Source: Paenibacillus sp. BK033
GTDB lineage: Bacteria; Bacillota; Bacilli; Paenibacillales; Paenibacillaceae
Assembly (NCBI RefSeq): GCF_004345425.1
Contig: NZ_SLVP01000001.1
Span: 1,364,001 to 1,428,000, forward strand
Reading direction: 5' to 3'
Length of the DNA stretch: 64,000 nucleotides
Shown here: positions 43,403 to 52,121 of the stretch, piece by piece
Numbering within the stretch: position 1 is the stretch's first letter
Layout: each line of letters begins with the position of its first letter
Made by a program: the position numbers and the translations under genes
Notes under the pieces: model-generated
What the model was told of the DNA's origin: nothing
The model's database searches: none
What the model saw: only the letters and a program-made list of their open reading frames with translations

Positions 43403-43469
43403 AGCCGGCAACGGAAGCGGGGCATCAGCCAATCATTGGCGTTCCCGGACTTCCGTGCCGGCTTTTTCT
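43401..43469. terminator. Bidirectional terminator
   Basis: AAAGCCGGCACGGAAG-type arms (AAAGCCGGCA-A-CGGAAG with CTTCCG-T-GCCGGCTTT) enclose an inner sequence with CCAATCATTGG, and are followed by TTTTTCTTT. It lies between convergent genes. Confidence 0.85.
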
Positions 43470-44699
43470 TTATACCGCAGTATTCTCGCGAGCGGCTGCA
43501 GGCGCGGCAGCCCGGCTTTTTCTTTCGGTAAACAGACTGACCAGGTAAACCAGCATAAAGATGACCATGGCTACGGCTGCCCAGCGGTACATAACGGAAT
43601 AGCTGGAAGCAGAAGCGACGATACCCAGCAGCATGGAGCCTACGGCTACGCCGAAATCAATCGTGTTGTAATACAAGCTGTTCGCGAAGCTGACTTGATG
43701 CGGCGCGGCCTCGCGCAGCATCCATGCTTGCGTTGTCGGCTGGATCGCGCCAAAACCAAAGCCGTACAGCAATGCGGACACGATGATCAACGGAAGCGAC
43801 TCCGCATAGGACAAAATGATCAAGCTGGCAATGACAACAAGGGCGCCGGGGATCACGATGGGCATCGGTCCACGGCGATCGAATAGCTTGCCGGAGATCG
43901 GACGGATAATAAAGACGGTAAATACAATAAACAAGAAGAACAAGCCAATCTGTTCAATATGCTTTTGCGCGCCATATAGCGCAATGAATCCAAGGATACC
44001 GCCGTAAGTAACGGACATCAATACATTAAGAATAGCGGGCACCATCATGCGTCCGGTTGAGGATGCCGGTTCGCCGGCTTCCGGTTTGTTTGCAGGTTGT
44101 GCAGCCTTAGCCGGCTGCTTCGGAATACTGCGCATAACCATGAGGAGCGGAATGATCAGTACAAGGGCTAGCGTACCGATCATCGCAAGCGTCGTAAATC
44201 CGAATTGCTTGATAACGGATAGACCAATCATCGGTCCAAGGGACATAGCGATACTGGTCGATAAACCGAAGTATCCAATGCCTTCTCCGGTTCTTTTCTT
44301 CGGAATGATCTGCGACACCAGGGTAGGGATAATGGTACTCGTCATCCCGAAGCCGATGCCAAACAATGCGCGAAGCACAAGAAGAGATGTCATCGAGTTG
44401 GCGAACGGATAAAGGACGGTTGCCAATGCGGCTAACACGAGTCCCGCAAACAAAATAACGTTGCGATGAACCTTGCGAAGCAAGGCCGCGGTGGCGAAAC
44501 GCGTAACGATCGCGGCTAGGGCGAACAGGCTTGTAACGAGACTTAGGGCAAAGTTATTCGGATGAAACTGCTCTTTCGCGTAAGTAGGGAATGGAGACAG
44601 CAGCATTTGCAGGCTCAAGAACAGCAGCAAGTAGCTTACCGTCAAGGTTACAAAAGACCGGCTCCATAATTTGTCTGGTTGTATGTTCATGTTGCTCAT
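43470..44699 (-). CDS. MFS transporter, drug-efflux type
   Basis: A 409-residue major-facilitator protein with about 12 membrane helices. The loop 2-3 region reads RFATAALLRKVHRN, and the motif ALFGIGFGMTSTIIPTLVSQ lies in helix 4-5. The central cytoplasmic loop is charged and low in complexity (KPEAGEPASSTGR). It looks like the YfcJ/YhhS-type or drug-exporter group. Its ATG overlaps the stop of the upstream MarR gene (TAATG), so regulator and pump are co-translated. The substrate is unknown but probably an inducer of that MarR protein. Confidence 0.92.
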   Translation of the reverse strand: MSNMNIQPDKLWSRSFVTLTVSYLLLFLSLQMLLSPFPTYAKEQFHPNNFALSLVTSLFALAAIVTRFATAALLRKVHRNVILFAGLVLAALATVLYPFANSMTSLLVLRALFGIGFGMTSTIIPTLVSQIIPKKRTGEGIGYFGLSTSIAMSLGPMIGLSVIKQFGFTTLAMIGTLALVLIIPLLMVMRSIPKQPAKAAQPANKPEAGEPASSTGRMMVPAILNVLMSVTYGGILGFIALYGAQKHIEQIGLFFLFIVFTVFIIRPISGKLFDRRGPMPIVIPGALVVIASLIILSYAESLPLIIVSALLYGFGFGAIQPTTQAWMLREAAPHQVSFANSLYYNTIDFGVAVGSMLLGIVASASSYSVMYRWAAVAMVIFMLVYLVSLFTERKSRAAAPAAARENTAV

Positions 44700-45151
44700 T
44701 ACTCCTTTTCTTGATCGATTAAGCCTTTTGCATGTTCATTTAATTTCTTCAGCAGGCTTGTCATTTGCTCATATTCCTCCGTAGACAAGACCTGCGCGAT
44801 TTCGACCATCGTACTGTATTCAATCGGCTCGATGGCATCCGCCGTCGCGCGCCCTTGCTCGGTGATATAAACCTGGAAGGAACGTCGGTCATGCTCGCTG
44901 GCACGCTTTGTGACAAATCCTTTTGCTTCCAACGAATCGAGGATTCGGGTTGTTGTTGGCTTGTCTTTGCCCGCACGATCGGCAATTTCTTTCTGGATCA
45001 AGCCATCCTTCTCGCGGACACGGTAGAGTACCGCCCATTGTTCGGGTGTCAGCCCAAATTCCTTAATGCGGGCACTAAAGAAATTCGTCAGCTTCCGGTA
45101 AGTCGCTCCGAGCAGGAAGCCTATCGAATGATCCAATCCTTTCTGATGCAT
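44699..45151 (-). CDS. MarR-family repressor of the MFS operon
   Basis: A 150-residue winged-helix regulator: RIKEFGLTPEQWAVLYRVRE, recognition region EIADRAGKDKPTTTRILDSL, wing TKRASEHDRRSFQVYITEQG. It is the first gene of a two-gene operon with the MFS pump, overlapping it by one base. A near-ideal promoter upstream contains palindromes fitting a MarR site, so autorepression relieved by the pump substrate is likely. The ribosome site (GGAG, 11 bases) is modest. Confidence 0.92.
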   Translation of the reverse strand: MHQKGLDHSIGFLLGATYRKLTNFFSARIKEFGLTPEQWAVLYRVREKDGLIQKEIADRAGKDKPTTTRILDSLEAKGFVTKRASEHDRRSFQVYITEQGRATADAIEPIEYSTMVEIAQVLSTEEYEQMTSLLKKLNEHAKGLIDQEKE

Positions 45152-45170
45152 TTTCGATCACGCTCCAAAT

Positions 45171-45213
45171 TAGTTGTCTTAACAACTATATGCCTGACAA
45201 CTAATTTTGTCAA
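45171..45213 (-). promoter_or_regulatory. Promoter and MarR operator of the MarR-MFS operon
   Basis: On the minus strand TTGACA (45213-45208) and TATAGT (45190-45185) are 17 bases apart. A perfect palindrome TAGTTGT-CTTA-ACAACTA (45171-45188) overlaps the -10 box and start site, and another half-site GACAACTAA (45196-45204) lies between the boxes. Binding there would block transcription. Confidence 0.85.
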
Positions 45214-45287
45214 TTCGAAAATAGTGGATTGGATACAGAGAATGAGGGGAAAATAAACGGACTACACATGGAGGAGCAGAAAGAAAA

Positions 45288-46082
45288 ATGAAAAAACCAT
45301 CAGCATGGATCCATACGTTATGGATTGCAGCCGTTTTATTCTTGCTGGTTGCGCAGCATCCGGCTGAAGCACAGCAGGGTCCGTTTCATTTTGGATTCAA
45401 GAAAAGCGTAGGCGGGCAGCTGCCGTCCATTAATGAAGAAGGCTTCAAGGATATTGTCATGAAGCACGGGGCGATTTTTCTCGGGGATACGACCAAGAAG
45501 GAACTATACATGACCTTCGATAACGGGTATGAGAACGGATATACCTCGAAGGTGCTTGACGTACTTAAGGAGAAACAGGTGCCCGCTATCTTTTTCGTGA
45601 CGGGGCATTACGTGAAGGACCAGCCGGAGCTGGTAAAACGAATGGTCAACGAGGGCCATCTGGTTGGCAACCATTCCTGGACCCACCCGGATATGACGCA
45701 AATCTCGTCGAGTCAGATCCGTACGGAGCTTGAGAAGGTAAGAGAGCAGGTTCAAGCTTTGACCGGTCAGCAGGCCATGACTTATTTGCGGCCGCCAAGA
45801 GGAATATTTAGCGATAACGTTCTTGCGGTAAGCAAGGATTCCGGATATACGAACGTGTTCTGGTCGGTCGCTTATAAGGATTGGGACGTCAATCAGCAAA
45901 AAGGAGCGGGCTTCGCCTTTAATCAAGTCGTCGCGCAGCTTCATCCCGGAGCGGTAATCCTGCTTCATACCGTATCCAAAGACAATGCCGCCGCGCTCGG
46001 TTCGATTATTGACGAAGCCCGCAAGCAAGGCTATGAATTTAAAAGTCTTGATCAAATGGCCGTCAAGACGTATGGCGATTAA
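45288..46082 (+). CDS. pdaA: Polysaccharide deacetylase, PdaA type (muramic-delta-lactam formation)
   Basis: A 264-residue exported enzyme that deacetylates MurNAc so that muramic delta-lactam can form in spore cortex. After a signal segment (about 1-28) come the family traits: MTFDNGYENGYTSKVLD, in which the usual TFDDGY has Asn as in B. subtilis PdaA, the metal site GNHSWTHPDMT, RPPRGIFS, WSVAYKDWD and HPGAVILLHTVS. Its length equals that of B. subtilis PdaA. GGAGGAG precedes the ATG. Its stop overlaps that of the convergent ilvE gene (shared TTAA). Presence of this gene implies a spore-forming host. Confidence 0.92.
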   Translation: MKKPSAWIHTLWIAAVLFLLVAQHPAEAQQGPFHFGFKKSVGGQLPSINEEGFKDIVMKHGAIFLGDTTKKELYMTFDNGYENGYTSKVLDVLKEKQVPAIFFVTGHYVKDQPELVKRMVNEGHLVGNHSWTHPDMTQISSSQIRTELEKVREQVQALTGQQAMTYLRPPRGIFSDNVLAVSKDSGYTNVFWSVAYKDWDVNQQKGAGFAFNQVVAQLHPGAVILLHTVSKDNAAALGSIIDEARKQGYEFKSLDQMAVKTYGD

Positions 46083-47176
46083 TTCGAAATAAGATGCTCG
46101 GAAGGTTCGAGAACAATGGACCAGCCGAACGGATCTTCTACAATACCCTTTTGAATACCGGTCAGCGTGTCGTACAGCTTTTGCGACAGCTCGCCGGTAT
46201 TTCCTTCGTTAATGACATAACGCGTACCTTTCCAAGACAGTTCCCCGATTGGAGAAATAACGGCGGCAGTACCCGTACCGAACGCTTCAAGAAGACGGCC
46301 TTCCTGATGGGCCGTAATAACCTCTTCAATGGACAGCTGTCTTTCTTCAACCGGCACGTTCATATGTTTGAGGAGGCGGATGATCGAATCGCGTGTAATA
46401 CCGTCCAGAATACTTCCGTTCAGTGCAGGGGTTACAACCGTGCCGTCAATATTGAAGAACACGTTCATGCTGCCGACTTCCTCGATGTATTTGCGATGAA
46501 CGCCGTCCAGCCACAAAACCTGGGATGCGCCTTGCGCGTATGCCTCTTCTTGAGCTTTCAAGCTTGCCGCGTAGTTGCCGGCCGTCTTCGCGTTGCCCAC
46601 GCCGCCGCGCACCGCGCGAACGTACTCCGATTCCACGTGAATTTTTACCGGATGAATGCCTTCCGCGTAGTAAGAACCAACTGGAGACATGATGATCATG
46701 AACATATATTGCGTCGACGCGTTAACGCCAAGCTGTGCTTCCGTCGCGATAACGAATGGGCGTACGTACAAGGAAGTTTCCGCGTCGGCAGGGATCCAGT
46801 CGCGGTCTGTCAGAATAAGCTGCTTCAAAGCTTCGAGTGCCAGTTCCTCGTCAACAGCAGGGATGCTGAGACGCGCGTTCGAACGGTTCAGACGCGCCAT
46901 GTTCTGCTCCGGACGGAACAGACGGATTTTGCCGTCGCCGGTCAGGTAAGCTTTAAGGCCTTCAAAGATCGTTTGGCCATAATGGAATACTTTCGCAGCC
47001 GGATCAAGAGTAATCGGCTGATAAGGAACGATACGCGGGTTGTACCAGCCGCCCTTAGCTGCGTCATAGTCCAGAATGAACATATGATCCGTGTAATACT
47101 TGCCGAATCCAAGCTCGGATGCTTTAGGTTTTTGCTTTTTGTTAGTAGAAAGTTCTATGGTTATGGCCTTGTTCAT
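46079..47176 (-). CDS. ilvE: Branched-chain amino-acid aminotransferase
   Basis: Interconverts Leu, Ile and Val with their keto acids, 365 residues, fold-type-IV PLP enzyme. Motifs: FHYGQTIFEGLKAY, the PLP-lysine region GNAKTAGNYAAS, EVGSMNVFF, LDGITRDSIIRL and FGTGTAAVISPIG. The ATG at 47176 follows AAGGAGAG, about 12 bases away; a second in-frame ATG at 47203 has no ribosome site. It is divergent from a LysR gene with a palindromic site between, so that regulator may control it. Convergent overlap with pdaA at the 3' end. Confidence 0.95.
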   Translation of the reverse strand: MNKAITIELSTNKKQKPKASELGFGKYYTDHMFILDYDAAKGGWYNPRIVPYQPITLDPAAKVFHYGQTIFEGLKAYLTGDGKIRLFRPEQNMARLNRSNARLSIPAVDEELALEALKQLILTDRDWIPADAETSLYVRPFVIATEAQLGVNASTQYMFMIIMSPVGSYYAEGIHPVKIHVESEYVRAVRGGVGNAKTAGNYAASLKAQEEAYAQGASQVLWLDGVHRKYIEEVGSMNVFFNIDGTVVTPALNGSILDGITRDSIIRLLKHMNVPVEERQLSIEEVITAHQEGRLLEAFGTGTAAVISPIGELSWKGTRYVINEGNTGELSQKLYDTLTGIQKGIVEDPFGWSIVLEPSEHLISN

Positions 47177-47264
47177 CGTCTTTGATCTCTCCTTGTTGCT
47201 CATTTATAGTTGAATCGTACCATGCCAGCCGATATATTTAAAGTATCTGTTTTATCGCGAACGC

Positions 47265-47279
47265 ATACCGAAAAGGTAT
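47265..47279. promoter_or_regulatory. LysR-type palindrome between ilvE and lysR
   Basis: A perfect ATACC-GAAAA-GGTAT repeat fits the T-N11-A form of LysR binding sites. It lies 15 bases before the lysR start codon and about 90 from the ilvE start, so autoregulation is the most direct reading. Confidence 0.65.
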
Positions 47280-47293
47280 ATTGGGGGCTGGCT

Positions 47294-48184
47294 ATGGACA
47301 TCCGACAGTTAAGGTACTTTTTGGCGATCGCCAAAGAAGGACAAATTACCAGGGCAGCAAAAGCGCTTAATATGGAGCAGCCGCCTCTAAGCCGTCAGCT
47401 GAAGCTGATGGAGGATGAATTAGGCGTAACGTTGTTCGACCGGAGCGGGAAGGGACTTAATCTCACGCATGCCGGCGAGCTTCTGCGGGACAAGGCGGAG
47501 AAGCTGCTGCAGGAGTTCAACGAGACCATTCATGAAGTGAAAGAGCTCGACGCGGGCTTGCACGGCATGCTGGCTATCGGTTCCGTTGTGTCCTGCATTT
47601 CGCTGCTGCCGCCGCCCATCGAGCAATTCCGCAGATTGTATCCGAATGTCACCTTCAAAATCTGGGAAGGCGATCACTTCATTCTAGGCAATCTGCTGGA
47701 GAAGCGGGATATCGAGCTCATTGTGGCGAGGCTGCCCTTTGAATCGACGCTGCATACGCAGCCTTATTCGGTCCTGCCGCTTCCTTCGGATCCGTACGTT
47801 GCCGTTCTTCCGGCTAGTTGGGTAGGCGACCCGGATAAAAATACGATGCTAATGAGCGAGCTTGCCGACATGCCCTTCCTGACCCTTAAGACAGACAAAA
47901 CGATCGGGATGCATCATCGCGTGATGATTGAAGCGAGGGCGCATGGCTTTGAACCTAAGGTCATCTGCGAATGCTCCAGCGTCGCCATCATTGTTGCCCT
48001 GGTGGCAGCCGGTATCGGGGCAACGGTATTTCCGAAATCGGTCATGGCTTCTTTTCCGCTTCCTACAATAAAGATGCTCGCCATCTCGGATGCGGATTTT
48101 CAATCCGAGGTCGGCATTATCTGGCTGAAGGACCGGTACCTGTCGAAGAGTGCCCGGAACTTCATCCGTTTGTTCGAAGAATGA
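47294..48184 (+). CDS. LysR-family transcriptional regulator
   Basis: A 296-residue LysR regulator. The helix-turn-helix begins MDIRQLRYFLAIAKEGQITR and continues AAKALNMEQPPLSRQLKLME; the effector domain has GMLAIGSVVSCISLLPP and LVAAGIGATVFPKSV. The ATG at 47294 matches the usual LysR N-terminus; upstream in-frame codons would add 28 untypical residues. It is divergent from ilvE, with a LysR-type palindrome between, and convergent with greA behind a shared terminator. Its effector is not evident. Confidence 0.9.
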   Translation: MDIRQLRYFLAIAKEGQITRAAKALNMEQPPLSRQLKLMEDELGVTLFDRSGKGLNLTHAGELLRDKAEKLLQEFNETIHEVKELDAGLHGMLAIGSVVSCISLLPPPIEQFRRLYPNVTFKIWEGDHFILGNLLEKRDIELIVARLPFESTLHTQPYSVLPLPSDPYVAVLPASWVGDPDKNTMLMSELADMPFLTLKTDKTIGMHHRVMIEARAHGFEPKVICECSSVAIIVALVAAGIGATVFPKSVMASFPLPTIKMLAISDADFQSEVGIIWLKDRYLSKSARNFIRLFEE

Positions 48185-48214
48185 AAAAAAGGATGCAGCT
48201 CGTATGCTGCATCC
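48184..48214. terminator. Terminator between lysR and greA
   Basis: A perfect GGATGCAGC/GCTGCATCC stem (48191-48214) around TCGTAT has seven T on the minus strand, making it a strong greA terminator. The plus strand has only ATTCTTT, so it is weaker for lysR. Confidence 0.88.
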
Positions 48215-48220
48215 TATTCT

Positions 48221-48697
48221 TTATCCGTTCGCTTTGATCTCGAGAAGCTCATATTTGATGACGCCGATTGGCGCATCCACGCTAATGACATCTCCAACGG
48301 ATTTGCCCATAAGCGCCTGGCCCATCGGGCTCTCGTAAGAGATCTTGTTCTCGAATACGTCCGCTTCCGCAGGACCGACAAGGCGGTATTCGATTTTCTC
48401 CGCGACTTCAATGTCGTTCAGAACCACAATGGAGCCTACGCCAACTTTCGATGTGTCTTTCGAATTGGATACCCGGGCCGTCTTGAGCATTTTCTCCAGC
48501 TGCGCAATGCGGGTCTCCATGAAGGCTTGGTCGTCTTTCGCCGAATGGTATTCGCTGTTTTCCTTCAGGTCTCCATAGCTGATGGCTACCTTAAGACGAT
48601 GCGCCAGCTCGGAGCGTTTGACCGTCTTCAGTTCCTCCAGCTCATCCTCCAATTTTTTAAGTCCTTCAGGGGTTAAAATGATTTCGTTTTGTGCCAA
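48221..48697 (-). CDS. greA: Transcription elongation factor GreA
   Basis: Rescues backtracked RNA polymerase by stimulating transcript cleavage. From the TTG at 48697 the protein is 158 residues, the usual GreA length. The N-terminal coiled coil starts AQNEIILTPEGLKKLEDELE, with the acidic tip region GDLKENSEYHSAKDDQAFME. The C-terminal FKBP-like domain includes VGSIVVLNDIE, YESPMGQALMGKSVGDV and YELLEI. GGAG lies nine bases before the TTG. The frame is open to 48808, but the extra 37 residues are unlike GreA. It is monocistronic, with a strong terminator. Confidence 0.95.
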   Translation of the reverse strand: MAQNEIILTPEGLKKLEDELEELKTVKRSELAHRLKVAISYGDLKENSEYHSAKDDQAFMETRIAQLEKMLKTARVSNSKDTSKVGVGSIVVLNDIEVAEKIEYRLVGPAEADVFENKISYESPMGQALMGKSVGDVISVDAPIGVIKYELLEIKANG

Positions 48698-48971
48698 GCT
48701 CGACAACTCCTGCCATTGATTTTCATTGATTCGCTTCCTACATCTTACACTATCCATTAGGGAAAAGAAACTTGGGCGAAGCTCCCAGCAGGAATATAAA
48801 ACTAACATATTTCTAACTAAAACGAAATCGAAAACTCAAATTTATAGTGTAGGATATGTCGTGCTGGCATCCCGTGAATATTTTTCAGAACGGACCTCGA
48901 TCAACTTGAACAACTACCTTGGACAGAGGTCTTTTTGGCATGCCGCCGCCGACATTAATGAGAGGGAGTAA
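48698..48971. other. Intergenic region between greA and the chemotaxis receptor gene
   Basis: No gene is seen. An attenuator-like hairpin (GACCTC at 48893-48898 with GAGGTC at 48926-48931, then TTTTT) lies 36 bases before the receptor start. It has a long loop, and no sigma-D consensus or c-di-GMP riboswitch core was found. Confidence 0.4.
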
Positions 48972-50999
48972 ATGAGAGAAATGCTGAAGAAGAGGTTTAA
49001 ACTACCCAGGTTATTTCAAACGCGGAAAATTGCTCACCGAATGTTGATCACGACGCTGATTATTGCGATTGCGATTGTAGCGTCCATGTCGACAGCATTA
49101 TTTCTTGCGAACTCCTCTTTGTTCAAAAGCCAGATCAAGAAGGAGCTTGGGCAGCAGGCCGATGTCATTACCGCAAGGCTTGACGAGGAGCTGCAGTCGA
49201 AGGTTTCCAAGATCAATGCCCTGGCAGGGGTTGGACAATACTTTGGACAGGACGCCGTGAAGCACCAGGAATTGATCGAGCATTTTATGAAAGAAAATCC
49301 GGAGCTGATGTCCCCCGGCTATTCGCTGGACATGACGGGCAAGAACTTCGTCGTTGCGCAAACCGGAGACAAGATTGACGTCTCGGAACGGCCGTATTTC
49401 AAATCCTTGTCGGAAGGCCATTTAACGGTCAGCGACCCGCTGGTTAATAAAGTCGATCCATCCAAGGTATCCATTGTGATCGCTGCGCCGCTAAAACAGG
49501 ATGGAAAGGCTTATGGCTTCTACATATTCGGTTATGAAATTAACAAAGCCGCTGCAATTGTAAGCGAGACAAAGGTCGGAAAAACCGGCTACGCCATTCT
49601 GTTGGACAGCAACGGGCTTGTTGTCAGTCATCCGAAGGCAGATTTGGTCATGAAGAAAACCGTCTACGATATGAACATGCCGGAAACGGTGAAGGCATTC
49701 GAAATGGCCAAGCAGGGCAAGGACACGAACTATTCCTATATTTTTAACGGGGAGAAAAAAATCGGCTATGCCGAAGCGACCCGCAACGGCTATGTCGTTC
49801 AATTATCCATTTCGGAGCGGGAAGCGATGCAGCCCGTTACGAACATGCTCTGGAAAACAATCGGAGTTGCTCTCGCGGTAACCCTTCTGGCTCTAATCGC
49901 AACCTATATATCGGCCAATCGGATGGCGAAGCCGATTGTCTACATATCGAATGTCATTAAAGTCCTCGCAAGCGGGGATTTAAGGCCGAGACTGGAAGTC
50001 AAAGCGAGAAATGAGCTTGGCCAGCTTGCGGACAATATGAACGAGATGCTCGATTCGTTCTCCGGCACGATCGGCAAAGTAAGCTTTGCGGCGGAGCAGC
50101 TGGCCGCTTCCTCCGAAGAGCTGACTGCCTCATCCATGGATTCCGTAGATATTTCAAGCCGTATCGGAGAAGCGATTCACAATGTGGCATCAGCCGGCGA
50201 GAGCCAAATGATCTCAGCCGAGCAAACCTCTACCGCCATGGAAGAGATGGCTTCCGGCGTGCAGCGGATTGCCGAATCCTCCTCGGTCGTTGCCGAAGCT
50301 TCGCAGTCCTCGCTTGAAGAGGTGCAGCTTGGCCAGGTTGCCGTTACCCACGCCGTCGAGCAGATGAAGCTCATTCACGCATCCGCAATCAAGTCTGCGG
50401 GCGAAGTACGGGAATTGGAGCTGAAATCGAACCAGATCGGCAGCATTGTGTCGGTTATCCAAGAAATCACGAATCAAACGCAGCTGTTGTCTCTTAATGC
50501 ATCTATCGAAGCTGCGCGGGCTGGGGAGCATGGCAGAGGTTTTGCCGTTGTTGCCAATGAAGTGAAAAAGCTGGCGGAGCAGTCGGCGCAATCCGCGTCC
50601 GAAATTACGGCGTTGATCCAGGAAGTACAGGGGACAACGATACGTGCCGCGCAAGCGATGAATCAAGGCGTTAACGATGCAGAGATTGGTTCGGAGTTAA
50701 TTCATGAAGCTGGCGAAGTATTTGGACGCATGTCCGCAACATTCCAGGAAATCTCCAGCCAAATTCAAGAAGTGTCGGCAGCATCGGAGCAAATGTCCGC
50801 GGGTACGGAAGAGGTTACGGCGTCCATGACCGAGATCGTAACGATGACGCAAAACACGAATAACCACTCTCAAAATATTTCGCAAGGCGCCCAGAAGCAG
50901 CTCGCCTCCATGAAAGATATTTCGGCATCTGCCGAGGATCTGAGCCATATGGCGCAGCATTTGCAGGAAGTGCTGTCGAAATTCAAAACGAATCAATAG
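48972..50999 (+). CDS. Methyl-accepting chemotaxis protein with dCache sensor
   Basis: A 675-residue transmembrane receptor. Order: basic N-terminus, membrane helix (about 25-48), extracellular double-Cache domain (about 50-285; WT-like segments [20 protein letters not shown] and [19 protein letters not shown]), second membrane helix (about 294-315), HAMP (about 316-370), then a long coiled-coil signalling domain. The tip reads [20 protein letters not shown] and continues [21 protein letters not shown], where CheA and CheW bind. dCache domains of this type often bind amino acids or organic acids. GAGGGAG precedes the ATG. No other chemotaxis gene is near. Confidence 0.93.
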   Translation: MREMLKKRFKLPRLFQTRKIAHRMLITTLIIAIAIVASMSTALFLANSSLFKSQIKKELGQQADVITARLDEELQSKVSKINALAGVGQYFGQDAVKHQELIEHFMKENPELMSPGYSLDMTGKNFVVAQTGDKIDVSERPYFKSLSEGHLTVSDPLVNKVDPSKVSIVIAAPLKQDGKAYGFYIFGYEINKAAAIVSETKVGKTGYAILLDSNGLVVSHPKADLVMKKTVYDMNMPETVKAFEMAKQGKDTNYSYIFNGEKKIGYAEATRNGYVVQLSISEREAMQPVTNMLWKTIGVALAVTLLALIATYISANRMAKPIVYISNVIKVLASGDLRPRLEVKARNELGQLADNMNEMLDSFSGTIGKVSFAAEQLAASSEELTASSMDSVDISSRIGEAIHNVASAGESQMISAEQTSTAMEEMASGVQRIAESSSVVAEASQSSLEEVQLGQVAVTHAVEQMKLIHASAIKSAGEVRELELKSNQIGSIVSVIQEITNQTQLLSLNASIEAARAGEHGRGFAVVANEVKKLAEQSAQSASEITALIQEVQGTTIRAAQAMNQGVNDAEIGSELIHEAGEVFGRMSATFQEISSQIQEVSAASEQMSAGTEEVTASMTEIVTMTQNTNNHSQNISQGAQKQLASMKDISASAEDLSHMAQHLQEVLSKFKTNQ

Positions 51000-51085
51000 C
51001 TTTTGATTATTTATATCGAAAATGGTACAGTATGGAAGGATAGCCATCCAGCGATTTTATAATCGTCATACAAGGAGAGATCGAG

Positions 51086-51508
51086 ATGTCAGTTGATGCT
51101 TATTTGAACTTTGACGGAAATTGCCGTGAAGCGGCGGAGTTTTATGCCGAAGTATTTGGATTGGACAAGCCGAAGCTGATGACATTTGGCGAAGTTCCTC
51201 CTAACCCGGAATATCCTTTGCCGGAAGAAGCGAAAAACCTGATCATGCACACGCGCCTGAACATCGGCGGAAGCAACGTGATGTTCTCCGATGTATTCCC
51301 GGGCATGCCGTTTACGGTTGGCAACAACATTACATTGGCATACGTCGAGGAAGATGAAGCCAAAATCCGTTCGGCCTTCGATCGTCTGAAAGTTGGCGGC
51401 AACATTGTGATGGAGCTGCAGGAGACGTTCTGGAGCAAGCTGTACGGTCAGGTGACCGACAAATTCGGTATTCAATGGCAATTCAATCTCGGAATTGGCG
51501 AATACTAA
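51086..51508 (+). CDS. PhnB-type VOC-superfamily protein
   Basis: A 140-residue protein of the glyoxalase/bleomycin-resistance/dioxygenase fold. The N-terminal DAYLNFDGNCREAAEFYAEV, the middle HTRLNIGGSNVMFSD and the C-terminal TDKFGIQWQFNL fit the PhnB/demethylubiquinone-methyltransferase-like subgroup. Function in this group is mostly unassigned. AAGGAGAG precedes the ATG; a terminator follows, so it is a single-gene unit. Confidence 0.88.
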   Translation: MSVDAYLNFDGNCREAAEFYAEVFGLDKPKLMTFGEVPPNPEYPLPEEAKNLIMHTRLNIGGSNVMFSDVFPGMPFTVGNNITLAYVEEDEAKIRSAFDRLKVGGNIVMELQETFWSKLYGQVTDKFGIQWQFNLGIGEY

Positions 51509-51528
51509 TAGTCATCTAACAAAAATAG

Positions 51529-51571
51529 AAGGAACCGGTAGTCTGTTAGCGCAGGTGCTGGTTCCTTTTTT
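51529..51571 (+). terminator. Intrinsic terminator after the PhnB-type gene
   Basis: AAGGAACCGG pairs with CTGGTTCCTT (one G-U) around a loop of about 20 bases, followed by TTTTT. Confidence 0.82.
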
Positions 51572-51599
51572 GCGCCGGGAAGGAGGATTTCACTGAGTC

Positions 51600-52121
51600 A
51601 TGATTAAGAAGATGACGCATTCAAATAGAGCTGACTATTACAAATCGAACGAAAGCTTCCTTGTTTCCGGACGGATTATTCCGAGGTATGAAAAGGATGT
51701 TTGGACCTACACGGAAGAGGTTTTTACCGAACCTTACATGAAGCAATATGAACAGGAAGACATTGACGATTCGTACATGGAGGATGCTGAGAAGGCTGTT
51801 TTTCTCTTTTACGCGGATGATAGATGCATTGGACGGATTAAACTCCGTTCCAACTGGAACGGCTTTGCTCTTATCGAAGATATCGGGGTATCCGGCAGCT
51901 GGCGTCAGCAAGGCATCGGAACTCAATTGCTTGAAAAAGCCGTCGAGTGGGCGAAACAACATCATCAGATTGGGCTTATGCTCGAGACGCAGGACGTCAA
52001 TTTGTCAGCTTGCCGTTTCTATGCCAGGAATAACTTTATCATCGGCGGAGTGGATACGATGCTATACTCCAAATTTTCGACAGCTCATGAGAAGGCTGTT
52101 TTTTGGTATCGCAAATTTTAA
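51600..52121 (+). CDS. satA: Streptothricin N-acetyltransferase (SatA/Sat4-like)
   Basis: A 173-residue GNAT enzyme that acetylates the beta-lysine of streptothricin and so inactivates it. Diagnostic segments are GRIIPRYEKDVWTYTEEVF, CIGRIKLRSNWNGFALIEDI, RQQGIGTQLLEKAVEWAKQH (acetyl-CoA loop), LMLETQDVNLSACRFYARNN and the C-terminal FWYRKF, very like Sat4 and B. subtilis SatA. Length is identical to that group. GGAGG lies about 13 bases from the ATG at 51600, a little far. Its stop overlaps that of the convergent GNAT gene. There are no mobile-element marks around it, so it looks like a resident chromosomal determinant. Confidence 0.88.
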   Translation: MIKKMTHSNRADYYKSNESFLVSGRIIPRYEKDVWTYTEEVFTEPYMKQYEQEDIDDSYMEDAEKAVFLFYADDRCIGRIKLRSNWNGFALIEDIGVSGSWRQQGIGTQLLEKAVEWAKQHHQIGLMLETQDVNLSACRFYARNNFIIGGVDTMLYSKFSTAHEKAVFWYRKF

